This document shows positions 1 through 5,931 of a DNA stretch of 12,134 bases, piece by piece. The notes below the pieces were generated by a model that had not been told where the DNA came from, searched no databases, and was given only the letters and a program-made list of their open reading frames with translations. The DNA is from JBNJEM01 sp051745935 (GTDB lineage Bacteria; Planctomycetota; Planctomycetia; Pirellulales; Pirellulaceae). The position numbers and the translations under genes are program-made. Within the stretch, counting starts at the first letter, position 1. Every line of letters begins with the position of its first letter. The stretch spans positions 1 to 12,134 of the forward strand of contig JBNJEM010000175.1 in NCBI GenBank assembly GCA_051745935.1, written 5' to 3'.

Positions 1-191
1 GCCTGCGTAGACTTCCCCCCTGTATTCGCGGTCAACTTAATTCGCGCGGGCCCCAAAATCGGCGATCTTCGCACCGCGCGAATGAAGCAGACCACGAATG
101 TGCTTGTTCGGACTTAGGCAGCTTACTGGACGCCTGCGTAGACTTCTCCCTGTATTCGCGGGCCTCGGTCATAACTTGGTCCGCGCGAGAC
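1..191. repeat. Imperfect direct repeat, family A (two copies)
   Basis: Positions 1-30 and 132-160 share a block starting GCCTGCGTAGACTTC and ending CTGTATTCGCG; they differ by about one substitution and one base of C-run length. A second shared block follows, GGTCAACTTAATTCGCGCGGG at about 30-50 against GGTCATAACTTGGTCCGCGCGAG at about 167-189, offset by a few extra bases in the second copy. The first copy begins at the window edge and may extend further left. No coding sense was found. The function is unknown; it may be a dispersed non-coding repeat. Confidence 0.6.
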
Positions 192-536
192 CAGGGGGGG
201 GGTATGTGTTCACTATATGGGCTCCTAAGAAGGGTCCGCCATTTTACCCCCATTTGAAGCCCCAAATCTGGACTGTTCCACGATCAATTCATGCCGACCC
301 TGCTGGCATCCGACGAACTTACGACCGAGGCCCACCGCCGGCAGTGCCGGGTTCCAGGATTTCCTGGGTTGTCCATCTTCCGCAACCCGAAAAGCACGCG
401 GTCCCTTGGCCAGATCCGTGATCCGCAATAGCCCTCAATTCAGCGCAACTGGCCAATGGGGGTGATCCTTAAGATTTCTGGCCGAATCACCGATCTCGGC
501 AAGTGGAAACGTTCACTTTCAATGGGAGAATCCGCC
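192..536. other. Non-coding stretch upstream of the secreted coiled-coil gene
   Basis: No convincing gene lies here on either strand; the open frames are short, lack ribosome sites and have no family-like composition. Two small inverted repeats are visible: CCAGG-ATTT-CCTGG near 353-366 and GGGTTG/CAACCC at 366-371 and 383-388. A ribosome site (GGGAGA, about 523-528) at the right end belongs to the next gene. No clear promoter was recognised. Confidence 0.5.
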
Positions 537-1202
537 ATGAAACGGGCAATGGGAACAACAGTGATGGCCATTACTGCGAGCTTACTGCTCGCGGGCTGGG
601 CGGCTGCGGAACAGTCGCAAAGCCGGTTGGTCAATAAGAATCAGGAAAACAAGGAAAAGGCGAACACATCAAACAAATCATCGGAACCGGCTGGGGAGGT
701 CAAACCGACCGAGCAAGGCCAGCAGACCGAGCAAGAGCCGGCGACGCAACGAACAGAAGAGGTGATTGCTCCGAGTGCCGAGGAGAAACAGCGTGCGGCG
801 ACCGCTGAGCAGGCAGCCAGTGCGGCGGAACAGCAGTTCGCCGCCAAGGTGCAAAAGCTGCAAACACTGATGAAAAAAGAGGAGCAAGCTTTGGCTCAAA
901 GGCTTGCCTATGCCGCCAAGCTTCGAAATCAAGGTCTTGCCAAGAACGACCAAGCACTTTTGAAGCAGGCCGAGCAGTTTGAGCGCAAAGCACTCGACTA
1001 TTACCAGAAGCGAGTACAGCAGTTCGAGAACCTGCGGATTTCCACCGAGGGCGCCAGCAACTCCAGAGCGCGGCAGCCAACGCAAAAGTCGCCTTCGTCT
1101 TCCTCTTCGTATCGGCGCTCCCGTTCTTCATCGCGAATGCGCTATCATGACCAGTCCAGTCGCCGTACACGCCGTTACTCTCGGCGGCACTACCAGCGGT
1201 AG
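537..1202 (+). CDS. Secreted coiled-coil protein with Arg/Ser-rich C-terminal tail (unknown function)
   Basis: I do not recognise this 221-residue protein. The ATG at 537 is preferred over an in-frame ATG at 456. It has a GGGAGA ribosome site 8 bases upstream and starts a good signal peptide: K2-R3, a hydrophobic core at about 8-22, and likely cleavage after the Ala-Ala-Ala at 22-24. Residues 25-78 are polar, rich in Gln, Glu, Lys and Thr, and probably disordered. Residues 80-166 are rich in Ala, Gln, Lys and Glu and look like one long helical coiled coil. Residues 174-221 hold about 14 Arg and 15 Ser with a single acidic residue, giving a strongly basic RS-like tail. It is probably exported to the periplasm or cell surface, where the tail could bind nucleic acid or anionic polymer; that is inference. 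It stands alone, with nearly 500 non-coding bases before tdh. Confidence 0.75.
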   Translation: MKRAMGTTVMAITASLLLAGWAAAEQSQSRLVNKNQENKEKANTSNKSSEPAGEVKPTEQGQQTEQEPATQRTEEVIAPSAEEKQRAATAEQAASAAEQQFAAKVQKLQTLMKKEEQALAQRLAYAAKLRNQGLAKNDQALLKQAEQFERKALDYYQKRVQQFENLRISTEGASNSRARQPTQKSPSSSSSYRRSRSSSRMRYHDQSSRRTRRYSRRHYQR

Positions 1203-1583
1203 AGCGCTTGCAAGAAGAAACCCCGCGACGCATTCAAGTATGGGCGTGATTTGCTCTGGCGAGTGGATCATGCCCGCTTTTTTAGCTCGAGCACCCTCCT
1301 AGCCTCCAATCGCGGGACGGCACGGTCAGTACCTGGTCGCAGAGAGCTTCAAACTCCGGCGATACGCGGTGGCACGACAATGCGTTGTCGTGCTCATACC
1401 AAGCATCGGAGAATCAATGACTATGGCATTGGCGGGCGTGAGTCCAAGGGGCGTCAATGCCCTCGGACTGGTGGAGGCATCGCTACGTTCGTTGCTGCAT
1501 GATCCGAGAGGCCGCGTCTTCCGCCCCGCTTGTATCCCTCCGTGGTACCCGGTAGCGTAACGGTATTGGCACATGAGAGTATG
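1203..1583. other. Non-coding stretch between the coiled-coil gene and repeat B1
   Basis: No supported gene. Open frames here lack ribosome sites and recognisable composition. It holds the perfect hairpin listed separately and a looser inverted repeat, GGCATTG at 1425-1431 with CAATGCC at 1455-1461. No T-run follows either structure, so a standard intrinsic terminator is not evident. Confidence 0.5.
1372..1393. other. Perfect 9-bp hairpin
   Basis: GCACGACAA at 1372-1380 and TTGTCGTGC at 1385-1393 are exact inverted copies around a TGCG tetraloop. There is no T-tract after it, and it lies about 170 bases past the previous stop, so it is a weak terminator candidate. It could equally be an operator or a structured RNA element. 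Confidence 0.6.
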
Positions 1584-1633
1584 CCGGTCGCGGATGACTT
1601 TGTCCGCCGCGAGTCCGACCGTCTGAAGTATAT
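1584..1633 (+). repeat. Dispersed repeat family B, short copy B1
   Basis: This copy shares CCGGTCGCGGATGAC, then CCGCGAGTCCGACC, with the copies at 5353 and 8298. It then jumps directly to GTCTGAAGTATAT, which matches the far end of those copies (CGCCTGAAATATA in B3). It therefore lacks about 51 internal bases. The missing part is bounded in B3 by two ACC triplets, as expected of a deletion between short direct repeats. The core can fold into a bulged stem (GGTC/GACC outer, GCGG/CCGC inner). It ends about 64 bases before the tdh start. Confidence 0.75.
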
Positions 1634-1643
1634 TGCGTGACAC

Positions 1644-1677
1644 GATCGCGGCACGCTGGCGCGGGCGGCTCGCGATC
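1644..1677 (+). promoter_or_regulatory. Stem-loop immediately before the tdh ribosome site
   Basis: GATCGCG at 1644-1650 and CGCGATC at 1671-1677 form a perfect 7-bp inverted repeat around a 20-base GC-rich loop. It ends one base before the purine-rich GGGAAGGG (1679-1686) that precedes the tdh ATG. Its position suggests an effect on translation start or an operator site; this is inference from position only. Confidence 0.35.
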
Positions 1678-1697
1678 CGGGAAGGGAAAAAAGGATC

Positions 1698-2729
1698 ATG
1701 AAGGCACTGGTGAAAGGGCAATCGGCGCCGGGATTATCGCTGGAAGACGTTCCCGAGCCACGGATCGGCATCAACGACGTGCTGATCAAGGTGGATCGGA
1801 CCGGCATCTGCGGCACCGATTTGCATATTTACAATTGGGATGCTTGGGCTCAAAAGACGATTCCCATCCCGATGGTCGTGGGCCATGAGTTCGTGGGGGA
1901 AATCGTGGAAGTCGGATCCAATGTGGCCGATTTCCATCCGGGCGATATCGTCAGTGGCGAGGGGCATGTTGTCTGTGGACGGTGCCGGAATTGTCTGGCG
2001 GGTCGGCGGCATTTGTGTAACGATACCAAGGGAATCGGTGTCAATCGTCCCGGGGCGTTTGCCGAGTACATGGTGTTGCCGATGACCAACGTCTGGCTGC
2101 ACAAGGCATCGATCGAGCGGGACGTGGCCGCGATTTTCGACCCCTTTGGCAATGCCGTGCACACGGCGCTTTCCTTTCCCGTCTTGGGAGAGGACGTGCT
2201 CGTTACGGGGGCGGGACCGATCGGCGCGATGGCGGCGGCCGTGGTCGGGCATGCCGGCGCCCGGTACGTGGTGATCACGGACGTGAACCCCTACCGCCTG
2301 GAGCTGGCTCGGAAGCTCGGCGTGACCCTGGCCATTGACGTGCGAGAGACCCGTATTGCCGACGTCCAAAAACGACTCGGCATGCAGGAGGGGTTCGACG
2401 TGGGCCTGGAGATGTCGGGCAACCCTTCCGCGTTTCGTGAAATGCTCGACAACATGTGTCATGGCGGCAAGATCGCGATGTTAGGAATCCCGGCGGAAAA
2501 CATGGCCATCGATTGGCGGAAGCTGGTTTTCAACATGCTGACCATCAAGGGGATTTACGGCCGCGAGATGTATGAGACATGGTATAAAATGACGGTGATG
2601 CTCGAGGGTGGACTCGACATCGCGCCGGTGATTACACATCGATTCCATTACACCGAATTCGAAAAAGGATTTGAACTCATGCGGTCCGGACAGTCGGGCA
2701 AAGTCATACTGAATTGGCGAGAGAGTTGA
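1698..2729 (+). CDS. tdh: L-threonine 3-dehydrogenase
   Basis: This cytosolic zinc enzyme oxidises L-threonine with NAD+ to 2-amino-3-ketobutyrate, the first step of threonine breakdown to glycine. The 343 residues match the usual length (E. coli Tdh has 341) and align with it nearly end to end. Catalytic zinc residues are Cys38 (in GICGTD), His63 and Glu64 (GHEFVGE). Structural zinc residues are Cys93, Cys96, Cys99 and Cys107. The Rossmann NAD-binding motif GAGPIG is at 171-176. Diagnostic Tdh stretches include HIYNWD (43-48), AIFDPFGNAVHTALSF (145-160), the later GIYGREM and a terminal SGQSGKVIL. The ATG at 1698 follows GGGAAGGG, and the protein starts MKAL like the family. kbl follows 104 bases downstream on the same strand, the reverse of the E. 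coli kbl-tdh order. All key residues are intact. Confidence 0.98.
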   Translation: MKALVKGQSAPGLSLEDVPEPRIGINDVLIKVDRTGICGTDLHIYNWDAWAQKTIPIPMVVGHEFVGEIVEVGSNVADFHPGDIVSGEGHVVCGRCRNCLAGRRHLCNDTKGIGVNRPGAFAEYMVLPMTNVWLHKASIERDVAAIFDPFGNAVHTALSFPVLGEDVLVTGAGPIGAMAAAVVGHAGARYVVITDVNPYRLELARKLGVTLAIDVRETRIADVQKRLGMQEGFDVGLEMSGNPSAFREMLDNMCHGGKIAMLGIPAENMAIDWRKLVFNMLTIKGIYGREMYETWYKMTVMLEGGLDIAPVITHRFHYTEFEKGFELMRSGQSGKVILNWRES

Positions 2730-2739
2730 TACGGCGAGC

Positions 2740-2810
2740 TCTCCGGGGCGTGTGAGCGTCGCTGGGCCGGAGGGGAGCACGCCACCATGGAACGGCGTGC
2801 CACGCCGGAA
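2740..2810 (+). promoter_or_regulatory. Alternating hairpins in the tdh-kbl spacer
   Basis: GCACGCC at 2777-2783 is the exact inverse of GGCGTGC at 2794-2800 (10-base loop). The same GGCGTG (2794-2799) is also complementary to the next CACGCC (2801-2806), and another GGCGTG occurs near 2747. Such competing pairings could modulate read-through or the relative amounts of tdh and kbl. No T-run or leader peptide was seen, so this is only suggestive. Confidence 0.3.
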
Positions 2811-2833
2811 TTCGTGATATGGGGACATGGCTA

Positions 2834-4015
2834 ATGTACGGTACGATCAAGGACCATGTGACGCGGGCGCTCGAGGACATTCGCCAGCAGGGACTGTACA
2901 AATCCGAGCGGATCATTACCTCCCCGCAAGACGCCCACATTCACGTGGGTGAAAAGAAGTCGGTGCTAAACCTGTGCGCCAACAACTACTTGGGGTTGGC
3001 GGAGCATCCGGAGGTGGTGGCCGCCGCCCATGCGGGACTGGATCGCTGGGGGTATGGTCTCTCGTCGGTCCGCTTCATCTGCGGCACGCAGGCAATCCAC
3101 AAGGAACTTGAAAAGAAGCTGAGCGAGTTCTTGGAAACCGAGGATACGATCCTGTACTCCTCGTGCTTCGACGCCAATGGCGGCTTGTTCGAGGCGTTGT
3201 TGGGCGCTGAAGACGCCATTCTTTCGGACGAGCTGAACCATGCCAGTATTATCGATGGCGTCCGGCTCTGCAAAGCGCGCCGGTTCCGATACAAGAATAA
3301 TGACATGGCGGATCTCGAGGAAAAACTGAAGGAAGCTCGCGATGCCCGCTTCCGCATGATTGCCACGGATGGGGTCTTTTCAATGGATGGTTACGTGGCC
3401 AACCTACCGGAGATTTGTGATTTGGCGGACCGGTACGACGCGCTGGTCATGGTGGATGACTCGCACGCGGTCGGTTTCATGGGCTCGCGGGGGCGCGGCG
3501 CGCACGAGCATCACGATGTCATGGACCGGATCGATATCATTACCGGCACGCTTGGCAAGGCGCTCGGCGGGGCCAGCGGCGGATATACCAGCGGTCGCCG
3601 GGAATTGATCGACATGCTACGGCAGCGATCTCGGCCCTATCTATTCTCCAATTCCGTGGCCCCCCCGATTGTGTCCGCCTCGATTCGAGCCCTGGAACTG
3701 CTGATGGAATCGACCGCGTTGCGCGACAAACTGATGCGCAATACCGCTTTCTTTCGCCAACGGATCCAGCAAGCTGGGTACGAGGTGCTTCCTGGCGAGC
3801 ACCCCATTGTTCCGCTCATGATCCATGACGCCGCCACGGCCGGCCGCATCGCGGACAAGATGCTGGAGCGGGGCGTGTATGTGATCGGGTTCTCCTATCC
3901 CGTCGTCCCCCAGGGAGCCGCGCGGATCCGCACTCAAATCTCCGCCGCCCACTCCCAGGACGACTTGGCCATGGCAGTGGAACAATTCGCCGCCGCGCGT
4001 CGCGAACTACAGTAG
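2834..4015 (+). CDS. kbl: 2-amino-3-ketobutyrate CoA ligase (glycine C-acetyltransferase)
   Basis: This PLP enzyme of the alpha-oxoamine synthase family (fold type I) cleaves 2-amino-3-ketobutyrate with CoA to glycine and acetyl-CoA, completing the pathway begun by Tdh. It aligns with E. coli Kbl (398 residues) across its length. The PLP lysine is K242 in TLGKALGG. His136 (LNHASIIDG) stacks on the cofactor, and Asp208/His211 lie in MVDDSHAVG. SSCFDANGG, RQRSRPYLFSNS and a late SYPVVPQGAARIRTQ are further family signatures. An in-frame ATG lies at 2819, but the ATG at 2834 is preferred: GGGGA at 2821-2825 sits 8 bases before it, and the resulting 393-residue protein starts where E. coli Kbl does. 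It is probably co-transcribed with tdh, since Kbl and Tdh act as a coupled pair with an unstable intermediate. Confidence 0.97.
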   Translation: MYGTIKDHVTRALEDIRQQGLYKSERIITSPQDAHIHVGEKKSVLNLCANNYLGLAEHPEVVAAAHAGLDRWGYGLSSVRFICGTQAIHKELEKKLSEFLETEDTILYSSCFDANGGLFEALLGAEDAILSDELNHASIIDGVRLCKARRFRYKNNDMADLEEKLKEARDARFRMIATDGVFSMDGYVANLPEICDLADRYDALVMVDDSHAVGFMGSRGRGAHEHHDVMDRIDIITGTLGKALGGASGGYTSGRRELIDMLRQRSRPYLFSNSVAPPIVSASIRALELLMESTALRDKLMRNTAFFRQRIQQAGYEVLPGEHPIVPLMIHDAATAGRIADKMLERGVYVIGFSYPVVPQGAARIRTQISAAHSQDDLAMAVEQFAAARRELQ

Positions 4016-4150
4016 CGTGACCGCGCGCGCTCAGTCCCCGCCCGGGAAGACGAGATGGGTGGCCGTGTGGAACGGGTGGGGTTCGCGTGGACAGGGTAGC
4101 GGCGCTGTAACCACCATGTTCACGGGGCCCGAACCGAGACCGTATCCATT
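4016..4150. other. Spacer between convergent kbl and the DUF2442 gene
   Basis: This is a GC-rich gap between genes ending toward each other. Only a short GAAC/GTTC pairing near 4070-4086 is visible, without a T-run. Transcription probably ends here, but no clear terminator was found. Confidence 0.4.
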
Positions 4151-4441
4151 TCAAAACGCTGGCAAGTCCGGCTCCGAGGCATCATTTTGTTCGGCGCTCA
4201 CGGGCGCAACCTTGACCGAATCCTCGTAAAGCGTGTCGGGGCAAATGTCCTGCTCATGGGGCCACGCGACGGTCCCGTGCAGTACGCGCGCTCGTCTGAA
4301 GTAGCGGATGTCGTCCAACGCCCTGAATACCCCAAATGTGAGCAGATGTGAGCAGTCGAAGAGGCCGACTTCGCCATTCGTAAAAGTAATCTTTAGTTTG
4401 TAGTCGTCCCTTGCCACGACACTCTGGACTCGCGGATTCAT
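4151..4441 (-). CDS. DUF2442 family protein
   Basis: This 96-residue protein has the DUF2442 pattern: NPRV near the start, DYKLKITFTNGEVGLFD in the first half, and a later HGTVAWP...DICPDTLYEDSV block. The family's function is not established. Proteins of this type are commonly encoded beside DUF4160 genes, as here, and the pairs have a toxin-antitoxin-like size and arrangement; that role is inference. The ATG at 4441 is chosen over an upstream GTG (4447) because GAGGTGA lies just before it. With this start it begins 2 bases after the stop of the DUF4160 gene, so translation is probably coupled. The C-terminal ~14 residues are polar and likely disordered. Confidence 0.85.
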   Translation of the reverse strand: MNPRVQSVVARDDYKLKITFTNGEVGLFDCSHLLTFGVFRALDDIRYFRRARVLHGTVAWPHEQDICPDTLYEDSVKVAPVSAEQNDASEPDLPAF

Positions 4442-4443
4442 GC

Positions 4444-4713
4444 TCACCTCAACGGTTCGATCTTGAACGGCTGCTGCCCATTAACGGAAAGTTCCCAGTC
4501 CGCCATTAGATCATCCCTATGGATTTCCACCCATGCCAGCACCAACTTCATCTTACCCGGAGGCAGAGATCCCTCAAGCAATTCCCCCTCGGGTATGGCA
4601 ATCACCGCCTCATCGCTTTGGTACTTGGCGTGGATATGCGGGCGGTGATGCCGCCTGTTGTCCAGGAAATACAGCGACACGATGATACCGTAAAACATCG
4701 AGATCGTGGGCAC
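4444..4713 (-). CDS. DUF4160 family protein, GTG start
   Basis: The 89-residue product begins PTISMFYGIIV after its start codon, the usual DUF4160 opening. It continues with RRHHRPHIHAKYQ, the family's conserved His-rich strand, and ends with an EIHRDDLMADWEL helix. An open frame extends upstream to 4929, but that part has no DUF4160 character and overlaps the hairpin insert. The GTG at 4713 is supported by a full AGGAGG site (4726-4731) 12 bases upstream and by the family's usual N-terminus. The family's biochemical role is unknown. Its close coupling to DUF2442 suggests they form one two-gene unit, possibly toxin-antitoxin-like (inference). Confidence 0.85.
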   Translation of the reverse strand: MPTISMFYGIIVSLYFLDNRRHHRPHIHAKYQSDEAVIAIPEGELLEGSLPPGKMKLVLAWVEIHRDDLMADWELSVNGQQPFKIEPLR

Positions 4714-4725
4714 AAGCTTCGGTGT

Positions 4726-4731
4726 CCTCCT
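4726..4731 (-). promoter_or_regulatory. Ribosome site that fixes the DUF4160 GTG start
   Basis: AGGAGG on the minus strand, 12 bases before the GTG at 4713. It supports a short DUF4160 protein over the longer frame reaching back to 4929. Confidence 0.6.
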
Positions 4732-4757
4732 GGCACGTTTAGCTTTCCACCTGTCCG

Positions 4758-4988
4758 CTAATAGAGGCCGCTGGCCATCGACATCAATCGCCCCCGGAGC
4801 GGCACATCGAAATATCGCCGCCATGAAGGAAATCGCGGTCGTGGGTTGTTTGCCGCCGGACCCTCCATTTGTCTCCATTCTAGCCGACCCCCGAGGCGGC
4901 GAGCAACCCACGAGCGCGGCTTCGTGCACTCAAAAGCGGCATAGTCCATGTCGACAAGCCAAACCTCACCTCTGTTCGGTGTTGCCAT
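4758..4988 (-). pseudogene. Truncated MazF/PemK-like toxin, 5' remnant only
   Basis: The frame opens with a strong ribosome site (GAGGAGG, 4995-5001, 6 bases before ATG 4988). It encodes MATPNRGEVWLVDMDYAA, the typical first strand of MazF/PemK mRNA interferases. A normal toxin continues with K-x-RPxLVLS and about 90 further residues. Here homology ends near 4935, and the frame runs through a hairpin-forming insert to a stop at 4758. The 76-residue product lacks the rest of the fold, including the RP loop, so it is almost certainly not a working ribonuclease. It overlaps the antitoxin gene upstream by 23 bases, as intact modules often do. No remainder of the toxin was found past the insert. 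The intact start and ribosome site suggest recent decay. Confidence 0.65.
4805..4934. repeat. Hairpin-bearing insert in the toxin remnant
   Basis: Arms at 4834-4857 and 4895-4918 are inverted copies: TCGTGGGTTG-TTT-GCCGCC pairs with GGCGGC-GAG-CAACCCACGA, extended outward by CGCG/CGCG past one mismatch. About 20 of 24 positions pair around a 37-base loop. The 7-bp word AGCGGCA occurs at 4798-4804 and 4935-4941, on either side, and could be a target-site duplication. The toxin reading frame loses family similarity exactly at the right-hand copy. No transposase is encoded. It is a candidate miniature or REP-like element; the 7-bp repeat could be chance in GC-rich DNA. Confidence 0.5.
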
Positions 4989-5169
4989 GCTCAGCCTCCT
5001 CGGCATCATACATCGCGAACACCTGCTCTCCAGCGTGGGTCAGCTCATCGTCTGTAAGTGGTCCAGCGTCCCCCTCGGAGATACGTGCTAACTCAATAAG
5101 GACCGCACATGGTTCGTGAGGTGGGAGTGTGGAAAACGCATGGACAAGTTCCTCGGCGGTTTTGCTCAT
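4966..5169 (-). CDS. MazF-associated antitoxin-like protein (addiction module component)
   Basis: A small acidic protein of 67 residues begins MSKTAEELVHAFSTLPPHE and ends with GPLTDDELTHAGEQVFAMYDAEEAEHG. This is the layout of small antitoxins found before MazF/PemK genes: an N-terminal helix with a LPxxE turn, then a helix ending in Y/L-D-x-x-EAE. The ATG at 5169 is chosen over 5184 because AAGGAG (5176-5181) lies 6 bases before it. It overlaps the start of the truncated toxin by 23 bases. With the toxin broken, this is probably an orphan antitoxin. No classical DNA-binding motif is obvious in so short a protein. A family B repeat lies directly upstream and may contribute promoter sequence. 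Confidence 0.7.
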   Translation of the reverse strand: MSKTAEELVHAFSTLPPHEPCAVLIELARISEGDAGPLTDDELTHAGEQVFAMYDAEEAEHGNTEQR

Positions 5170-5193
5170 GATTGGCTCCTTCATGCATGAATT

Positions 5194-5450
5194 CTACAGC
5201 CCGTAACAAAACCGAACTTTCGCTTCCAAAGCCCCTTGGATTATGGGACATCCGCATGGCTTTATTATGGGGTCGTACGGAAACTCCGCCTAAATGGTTG
5301 AGCGCGATTCTGCAACAGTAGATCACGGCGTCACCGAGGTACGACGAAATAGACCGGTCGCGGATGACTTTGCCTGCCGCGAGTCCGACCAACGGGAGGA
5401 CGGCTTGCGCCGGGCCGCTTTCCACCCGGAAAAATCCAACCGCCTGAAAT
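5194..5450 (+). repeat. Dispersed repeat family B, copy B2
   Basis: The 98-base core at 5353-5450 runs from ACCGGTCGCGGATGAC to CCAACCGCCTGAAAT. It matches the core at 8298-8395 at 91 of 98 positions without gaps. The left boundary, TACAGCCCGTAACAAAAC at about 5195, also matches the left boundary of B3 (TACAGCCGGTAATAAAAC at about 8187), and CGCTYCCAAGA/G-type sequence follows in both. Between boundary and core the two copies are diverged and differ in length (about 157 against 111 bases). It encodes no protein. Confidence 0.75.
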
Positions 5451-5571
5451 TCGCGAATCTCTGGCATGCCCAAGTGAGGATTGGCCCCGCAATAACACCC
5501 ACCCGCCGCAAGAAGCCGGGCGGCACGCTCTGGAATTCGCTGTCGGCTCTCACAATCTTGCCCTGCACGAA
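5451..5571. other. Non-coding stretch between repeat B2 and the heptamer array
   Basis: No gene or clear signal. Long open frames crossing this part on both strands exist only because the neighbouring heptamer array contains no stop codons. Confidence 0.5.
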
Positions 5572-5801
5572 CCAAGTACCAAGTACCAAGTACCAAGTAC
5601 CAAGTACCAAGCACCAAGCACTACGAACCAAGTACCAAGCACCAAGCACCAAGTACCAAGTACCAAGTACCAAGCACCAAGCACCAAGTACCAAGTACCA
5701 AGTACCAAGCACAAGCACCAAGCACCAAGCACCAAGTACCAAGCACCAAGCACCAAGTACCAAGTACCAAGCACCAAGCACTACGAACCAAGTACAAAGC
5801 A
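5572..5801. repeat. Heptanucleotide tandem array, (CCAAGTA/CCAAGCA) about 33 units
   Basis: The 230 bases parse into 33 consecutive units of 7 bases (one of 6 bases at 5712-5717). Units are CCAAGTA or CCAAGCA, except for two CTACGAA units at 5621-5627 and 5781-5787 and a terminal CAAAGCA. Runs of the CA type always have even length (2, 2, 2, 4 counting the 6-mer, 2, 2), while TA runs vary from 1 to 5. The two CTACGAA units have the same neighbours, suggesting duplication of larger blocks. The array is free of stops in all six frames, which explains long false open frames. It lies between the family B copy and the end of the S9 peptidase gene. Function unknown. Confidence 0.97.
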
Positions 5802-5931
5802 CGCGATTCCCGTGGGCATGTCGCACAATCGCGCTCGCTGATTTAGATGCCAATTACGACGCTCGCGGCGGGATTTGCCGACTTCGCCCTGGCGTCACAC
5901 GCTTTTGCAACGCTGGGATCCACCGGCGGTA
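5802..5931. other. Spacer between heptamer array and S9 peptidase end
   Basis: No gene, clear hairpin or terminator seen. It lies just past the minus-strand stop of the peptidase gene. Confidence 0.4.

Noticed and set aside
1734..2462. 242-residue frame antisense to tdh
   Set aside because: A His-rich, low-quality shadow frame opposite an unambiguous tdh gene.
4444..4929. 161-residue DUF4160 protein with a long N-terminal extension
   Set aside because: The extension overlaps the hairpin insert and has no family character; GTG 4713 with AGGAGG upstream gives the normal DUF4160 length.
4706..5119. 137-residue plus-strand frame antisense to the toxin-antitoxin cluster
   Set aside because: It overlaps well-supported minus-strand genes, lacks a ribosome site and reads through the inverted repeat.
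5572..5801. CRISPR array
   Set aside because: Units are 7 bases and contiguous, with no spacers and no cas genes nearby.
5323..5853. Hydrophobic minus-strand frames (VLGTWYL repeats) resembling a membrane protein
   Set aside because: The hydrophobicity comes directly from translating the reverse complement of the CCAAGTA/CCAAGCA array, and several frames of both strands are open for the same reason.
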